Assembly: GCA_003427395.1 (NCBI GenBank)
Contig: BFEA01000033.1
Coordinates: 3,117,913-3,181,598, forward strand
Length of the DNA: 63,686 nt
Direction: 5' to 3'
Source: Chara braunii
Taxonomy: Eukaryota > Streptophyta > Charophyceae > Charales > Characeae
The first letter of the stretch is position 1. Every line of letters starts with the position of its first letter. Position numbers and translations under genes: made by a program. This document shows positions 57,461 to 63,686 of the stretch, piece by piece. Under the pieces are notes generated by a model. It saw only the letters and a list, made by a program, of their open reading frames with translations, did no database searches and had not been told where the DNA came from.

Positions 57461-60009
57461 ACCATAGGTTTGTAAATAAAACTAACCCTATTAATTATTG
57501 CTACAAAATCTAAATAGATTATCAAGTTCTTAAGAGTGATATGATATAGGTCTTAATGATAGACTAGGTCTCTCGATAATAGACTGACTTTGGGGGTTAT
57601 GTCGTGAGACGTATAAGTTTTGGACTATCTCCCTAAAATAATTACCCTTTCAAAAAACTTACTGAATATAGTGAGATATATATACTTTAGAGTTATCATG
57701 CTGCCAGCATTGTACTATAGCAAAGTCTTCTATTTGATAGGTACATTTATGTGGCAGTGAATTAACATATATCGGGTCTACTCTGGTACAAGGAGCCTCG
57801 ATCTTTGGTATAGATTGCCAAAAGGCAAGCTTGGGATGTGTTTGGTAAAGAGACTATAGAAAACCGATTATAAACATAGTGTGAGGTGATATGAGTAGGT
57901 AAATGAAATAAAAGAGGGCGATACTATATTTAGTTATCTCAGCAGTCAAAGACCAACTAGCTATAAACATTGAGACACTGTGATATTAGGTTTGATTGGT
58001 AGGATTGTTTAGTCATGAGATATAAATTAATTATTTCATTACCCACTTAGTGACTATCTGATCTTTAGGGACAAATAGTATAGCGAGCGTAATATTAGGT
58101 TATCCATTTGAAACATATGTATCCGTATGAGGTTATATATATATATAGTAAAGTATGTAAATAAATTAGGTTTATGAATCATTCCATAAAGAGTCAGGTT
58201 AAATTTATCGGATTCTTGAAAGAGATATGAATGGACTCGAACCTTATCAGTTCGTCAAACATTGAAAATTGTATAATGGGGCTATCTACTTAAGTAACTA
58301 TCTCCTTTGCTATACTCAATATGATCAGAGTATGAGAGTATCCACTTGAGGGATAACCAACTCCGTGAATTACAGTATTATATAAGGGGTGATAAAACTA
58401 CTTATTCCCACTATGAGAAATGTATATGATTGAGTATGAATGAATGCATGTGAAAATGAATAATATATGTTTCAAGTGATGTATCGTTGTATGTTTTGTT
58501 CTTTGTTAAGTGAAATTTGTAACTTGTTATGTACGCATATTTATCGATTGTTTGGTGATTGTTTGTACCTGACTGACTATGTTTACGAATTGTTTTCTTC
58601 AATAAGGGTAGAAAAACTGTATGAAATCCACGTTCAGCATGGAGCTGGGGGTGAATGGAGTGACCCACTTTTGAAGAGAATAAATTCTCTCAAGGGAGGT
58701 CAGCATGCAGAATCTGTCATTTGGAAGATTGCAACGTTGACTGATACTTTTCCAAACAGCTTAAAGAGAGTATAGTAAAGTCCCGTAGGTGGTAGTGAGA
58801 CTCACGTCGTAACAATGTTTCTGGTCTATAGTGAGGTGTTGTCGCCTTTTTCTGAAGAGGAGAAGTGACTACACTATCATCAAAGGGGAGGAAGATGTTT
58901 GAGGCCTTGTTAGGACGCTGTCTATAGGGAAGGCGACTGCTATTCGTCATGAGGTAGGGAGTGGTTGCCTAACCTTGTGTCGGGAAGGGCCACCTTGTCT
59001 TCATGGTTAAGGCCTAACCAACCATGAACATGTGAGATGAGGTCGTTCTACTTTGTTGACAGAAAACTGATAAGGTCTCGGCATTGGAATCGGAGGGAGA
59101 TGTGGTGAGGCTCAGTCTTAGAGCGGGGCTCAGGATCTGAGATGCTATCCCTTTGGTAGGATTACACCACCCCTCGACGCAATATACCTCTGTTAACCAA
59201 AAAGGAGCAAATAAATATTATGTCATTGTTATTTTGTATCTTCATTGTATTTGTTCTTGTGGTATTTCATTGTAACCATTGTTCTCATTGTTCGTAGAAG
59301 TTATTAGTTCATGTTTGTCTGCACTGATATAATTGCATGGTTTAGATTTTTCATGGGTTTCCCTTACAGTTCAAACACCTCTTTGTAATATTACTTATTA
59401 TTCACACTATATTATTTATTTATGGCAAGAGAATGTCGTTTACATTTGTATTGTAAAAGTTTCGTGAAAACAGGGGGAAAACCCTGCGTTCAGTAAAAGT
59501 CTTTTTTAAATTGTTTTTTCAATATTGGTTGTGATTTGATTGACATGATATGATATTTTGAGCTTTGAAGATCATCTCAAGAAAATTTAATCGTCCTTGA
59601 GTACGTTCTGAATAATACTCGGACACGAGTATTATAGAGGTATTCGTACGATACGTTATTATTTTTCTAACCCCAAAATGGAAGGTTGACGGCGACCTAA
59701 AAAATTGAGTCTTATTTTGAGTCATGAAAATTATTGGAGGGACACCAAAAGATGGGTCCTGCAATGAAAAGACACATGAGATGTGTCCTCTTTTGAGCGT
59801 CTTTTTGAAATATGTATATTTTGCAGAAGGCATCGCCCACCATTCCCATGGGGTTAGTCTGAAGTAAGATTAAAAGATCCTGAAATGAGATCGTTTGGAT
59901 TTGTTGGTGTTCTGAAAAGATATCTTTTGCATCAATAGTGTTGTGGAAGCCAAAAATTTGATATTTATTTTGGGTTTTCGGCTCGTTTTACTTATTTTGA
60001 GAGATCCCC
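57461..60009. other. E3 interior homologous to E1 9,190-11,654, no gene
   Basis: AT-rich and stop-rich. Short conserved stretches with E1 only. Nothing else recognised. Confidence 0.5.
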
Positions 60010-60740
60010 GAGACGTGTGTCTGACCATGCTGTGATCGAGACGGGAAGACACGATCCCTGAGTGACAACCTGACGATGTCCCTCGTTCATCCACTACATG
60101 GCAACCTGACGATGATGCAAAATTGTTCTTGTTGGTGATTTCATAAATTATTTTGACATATATTGGGATGCACATCGTTCATCCAATAAATGGCAACCTG
60201 ACGAGGGAAAAATTTCGTCTATGAATTTTTTTGGTATATATTGAAATGAACATCGTCCATCCTCTCCAGGAGGTCAGTCTGAGGGACTAAATTACCAAGC
60301 CTATGGTGGAATATTGACATCGTTGGGACGTAACTCCCAGCGTAGGCTGTTGACCAAATATAACCATGCCGCGGACCTTCTGGTTTTGGCCTAGAATTGA
60401 GACCTGAGGGGCGGTCGCCCTAGTGAGGGAATCAACTCATATGGTTACTAGAGAGGTCGAGAGTCAGGTCTAGAAACTGGGTAAAACCCAGGATAGGAGG
60501 ATTTACCCGTTATTGCGCAACCAATACGGGAACCACTGTTAATATAACAACATAGTGGGCCGCAGATCTGGCCTGATCAACCGGACTGTAGTGGGCTTAG
60601 ACCGAGACCGCTGATCCCCTCGCATTAGACTTCGGGCGGGACGGTAATATGGTTTAGGTTAAGACCCGCGTCCAAAAGGGGCAAGTTCTATGACTCCTCG
60701 GACAAGCAACGAGGATCTGGGAAGAAAGTCTAAAGATGTG
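60010..60740 (+). other. conserved non-coding block 2, E3 copy
   Basis: Matches 11,655-12,320. The motif GTTCATCCA-n-TGGCAACCTGACGA appears twice (60,085 and 60,177), with a shortened GTCCATCC...GAGGTCAGTCTGA form at 60,255. E1 has one full and one shortened form. Confidence 0.55.
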
Positions 60741-61175
60741 GAAAAGATGATTGTTGTTTCTCTTGGTAATTTTCACCGTTGTTGTACAGATCCAGTATCC
60801 CCACCATTGGTTCATTAAGTTTGGTTTGGGGGTTTTCAGTATGTGGGAGACCCGGGTTAGAATCACTACGATGGTAGAATGTATCAAGGGAGACAATTTG
60901 AATCTTGACTGCATCTCAATCCAGAGACTCGGATTTGGCTATCCACTTATTAAAGATGCGCCTTATTTGGAACAGGGATTAATCTTCTCTTTCGAGCAGG
61001 AAAGAGAAGTACATATATTGTTTTGTATTGTATCATCTGTCTAGTGGTGTTATCAATTTTGTCATATTTCATCATTTGATTTGATTTTGGGAAACGATGT
61101 AAAGGGGAACTGTATGAACAATTGTGATAAACGTCCTTAGCGACAGGGCCGTCGCTTGATAACGTCTGGGAATAC

Positions 61176-62045
61176 TGTCGGACCAAATACCCTTACAAGG
61201 GTATTTGGCCATGCTTTTGCATTTGAGAGAACCGGTCCGGAATGGAAAGGGTGTGCACACTTTGGCGTGACACTTGAAATGATTTTCTCGGCCATTGAGG
61301 CCGGGGCGAATCGATGAGGAAATTTTAAGCATATGCGCGCACATTGTTATGACGCGCGTTGTGATGGCTATGACCAGTAGTAATACCCTCCGACCGAAAA
61401 GGTCGAAGGGTTGATTATATTAGTGTTATGTCGGGTACAGCTACGACACGCACTGAGATTTGGGCTGGTACCTGTCGACCTACCGGTACTGGGCCTCTAA
61501 AAATGCTAATTTTTGTCTTCTTCTGCTCGGCCTCGAATACCCGACACATATATCTCTGCTTGGTGTGGTACCGACCTACCCGCCACTTGAGTGTTTTCCC
61601 CGCCTCGACCCTCAATGTCACGCTCACAACTAAGTACTGGCCCTTCGGGCCGCCTGATCAACTGAGTACCCTTGCGGGTCACACACACACACTCAAGCCG
61701 ATGAGCACTCATACAGACATGCAGACCAGCAAGCGTACACATACACAGACTGAAAAACAGGTTCGGTCCACTAGGCGGACTGAGCCCCACTCCTATACAT
61801 ATACAAGAGTTGCTCCTCTTCTACTCGAAGTAGGAGCGAGCTCATTAGGTTTGGGGGCAAATTATGAAGCTGGAGACGTAGAGACCGATTTGCCCCGGCC
61901 TCGAGTAAGCTCCTTTTTACAAGGAGCTTTATTTCCGTTTTCACCCGCGGATGACTGGCGGGGACTTGAACCCGTGACCTCAAGATCATAGGTTAGTTAG
62001 AGTTAGTTGTTGCAGTTAGCCTCGTTTGAAAACGAGGGCACGCCT
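61176..62045 (+). mobile_element. LTR shared by E3 (3') and E4 (5')
   Basis: 870 bp, similar to 48,492-49,375. The palindrome CCAAATACCCTT-AC-AAGGGTATTTGG is perfect here. The end is degraded (CACGCCT for CACAACA). The hairpin unit lies at 61,833-61,918 with a damaged A-box. Confidence 0.75.
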
Positions 62046-62047
62046 GG

Positions 62048-62063
62048 TGGCACGATAGGGTAA
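62048..62063 (+). other. primer-binding-site-like motif
   Basis: TGGCACGATAGGGTAA, in the usual place after the LTR. Confidence 0.5.
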
Positions 62064-63652
62064 TTAGAGAATTAGATATTTGTTTTGTCATATTGAAAAA
62101 AAATTCTTATTTATTTTCTTGTCTTTACGATTTTTTTGTTTTTTTTTATTGTTTGTTTGGTTTTTTTTTTTTCCGCCATTTCTCGTATGAAAACTAATTG
62201 TATTTTTCACTGTAACCGGGGTAGATTCATTCCATGGGACTGTTCAACATTCGATCTCCGACGGTATACCGGGAAGAGGGACGAGGGGCTCGTCTTGAGG
62301 GCGAATGACTACGAGGGAAGTTCGCATGGTACACGGGAGGAAAACTCTGTCGGTAAAAGAGGAGACACCGCGCGTGGAAGGGCGAGGAGCACGGCGGCGT
62401 GATGAAAATAAGCGCATGGGGAAAAAAAGTAGACGAAGAAGAAGAAGAAGAAGAAGAAGAAGAAGAAGAAGAAGAAGAAGAAGGAGAAGAAGAAGGAGAG
62501 AAGCGGAGAGCGCAGGAGGAGGAGGTGCGCAGAGAGAAGGAAGGTGGCCGCGTGGAAGAGAGGAAGAAGAAGAAGGAGAAGATGAAGAAGAAGAAGAAGA
62601 AGAAGAGGGCGGAGGAGAGAGAAGAAGGAGAAGAAGAGAAGAAAAAGAAGAAAGGGAAGGGGGGACGATACTACCTCGCAGGAAAGAGTGAAGAGCGCGA
62701 CTGGTCAAAACGGGTGCGTGTCGATCGAAAGAGATCGGTGCAGGGCTCATCGGGGATGAGGGAGGAAATTGACGAGGAAGTACGCATGAGAAAGGACAAG
62801 CGCGAGGGGAAGGAGGAGAAGAGAAGAAAGAAGAAGTAGAAGGAAGGAGAAGGAAAGGGGGGAGAAGAAGAAGAAGAGGAAGATGAGGAAGAAGAGAGGA
62901 GGGGAGAGGGATACGTACGTGGCCTACATCGGTTGTTGACCATATGCGAGGCTGGAGACTTGCGGGATGTGACGAGCATCGCTCGGCATCAGGAGGATGG
63001 GCCGACATCGCCAACTTGTTGAACTGTGCGCTTGTGTCCTCCGTGTCGTGGTCTTGGCACGCTACACAACGTGACGAATCGAGTTACGGGGAGAGGGCGC
63101 ATCAAGCTAGTATGTCGGACATCTACAACGACGACGTGAGAGAGAGCGCAGGTAAGTCTACAAACGCACAAATGAACCTCAGGCTACTCATCGAGTAGAA
63201 CTGCTACTACTACCTCGTGTATGTATGAAAGTGTGTGTGTATATGTTTGTATGTGTGAGGGAGTGTTTGGGTGTGTAAGTATGTGTATGGCCAATGTGCG
63301 GCGACCTTGCTTTACCTTTCGTCAATAAGATGAACAAAACTAAATGAATCTACCACTAGAATATGGAAAGATGCACTACTATACTCGTATCAACAGGATG
63401 AACAAAATAAAATGAATCTAGCACTAAAACGACGAGATATGCATTACTATGAATGAATATATGTGTATATGATCGTGAGTGTGCGTATGAACCCCGCAAG
63501 TGGCCACACGATACTTCCACCGATAGGGTGAGCGAAATCGTATCAATCTACCGCTAGGATATGGAAACATACATTTCCACACTCGTTTGAATGTGCGTGT
63601 GTGTGTGTGTGTGTGCGAGTGTGAAAATATAGTAGGTGTGTGTGTATGTGTG

Positions 63653-63686
<34 letters not shown>
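62064..63686 (+). mobile_element. E4: next element unit, internal start (3' end outside window)
   Basis: Follows E3 49,394-51,010 block by block: TCTCGTATGAAAAC leader, GAA tract (62,428-62,660), exon-like segment ending CAGGTAAGTC, TG modules, terminal (TG)n at the window edge. About 90-93% similar by eye, with indels in the repeats. Confidence 0.8.

Overview
Eukaryotic, repeat-dominated DNA with almost no intact coding capacity. Long (GA)n, (TG)n and (TTA)n arrays, LTR-type elements and a Plavaka/KDZ-like transposase relic all point to a large nuclear genome. A 47-nt match to the 3' end of SSU rRNA ends GGATTGACTCC on the minus strand, close to the GGATTGAATCC terminus I know from plant mitochondrial rrn18. 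That makes a streptophyte (land plant or charophyte alga) the best guess, at moderate-to-low confidence. Runs of N show this is a draft scaffold.

Region 1 (1-31,474) is a mosaic of one family of long, apparently non-coding LTR elements (LARD-like). The LTRs begin TGTC, end GACA or ACA, and are followed after 2 nt by a primer-binding-site-like TGGCAC motif. Element E1 (plus strand) runs in from the left edge to an LTR at 12,704-13,652. A second internal start (13,655-14,521), a partial LTR (14,522-14,906) and a second copy of the E1 5' part (14,925-18,126) follow. From about 18,127 everything is inverted: 18,855-28,888 is the reverse complement of 4,495-14,521, which makes a giant inverted repeat. 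Element E2 (minus strand) closes this block with an LTR at 30,324-31,474 that carries a MITE. Uncalled bases (N) occur at exactly mirrored positions in the two arms (position sums of 33,349), so at least the inner 2.4 kb of the arms comes from one consensus.

Region 2 (31,475-48,491) is a different kind of DNA, and every recognisable gene in it is on the minus strand. In transcription order these are an unrecognised broken gene, a divergent histone H3-like ORF with a loop-1 extension and a basic C-terminal tail, a broken hypothetical gene, a decayed Plavaka/KDZ-type transposase with an N-terminal zinc finger, and a decayed ULP1 (C48) protease. Eight ~70-bp modules with ~15-18 bp inverted termini (seven complete, one half) lie only in this island. 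It also holds a 136-bp palindromic satellite, a hAT-like MITE and TG-rich tracts.

Region 3 (48,492-63,686) is element E3 (plus strand, 13.55 kb, two LTRs), followed directly by the start of E4 that shares E3's right LTR, i.e. a tandem array. E3 carries a roughly 3.3 kb segment absent from E1, with a dispersed hairpin motif and a 71-bp satellite. The LTRs contain a TATA-like box and a tRNA-like hairpin unit with A-box sequence followed by a T-run.
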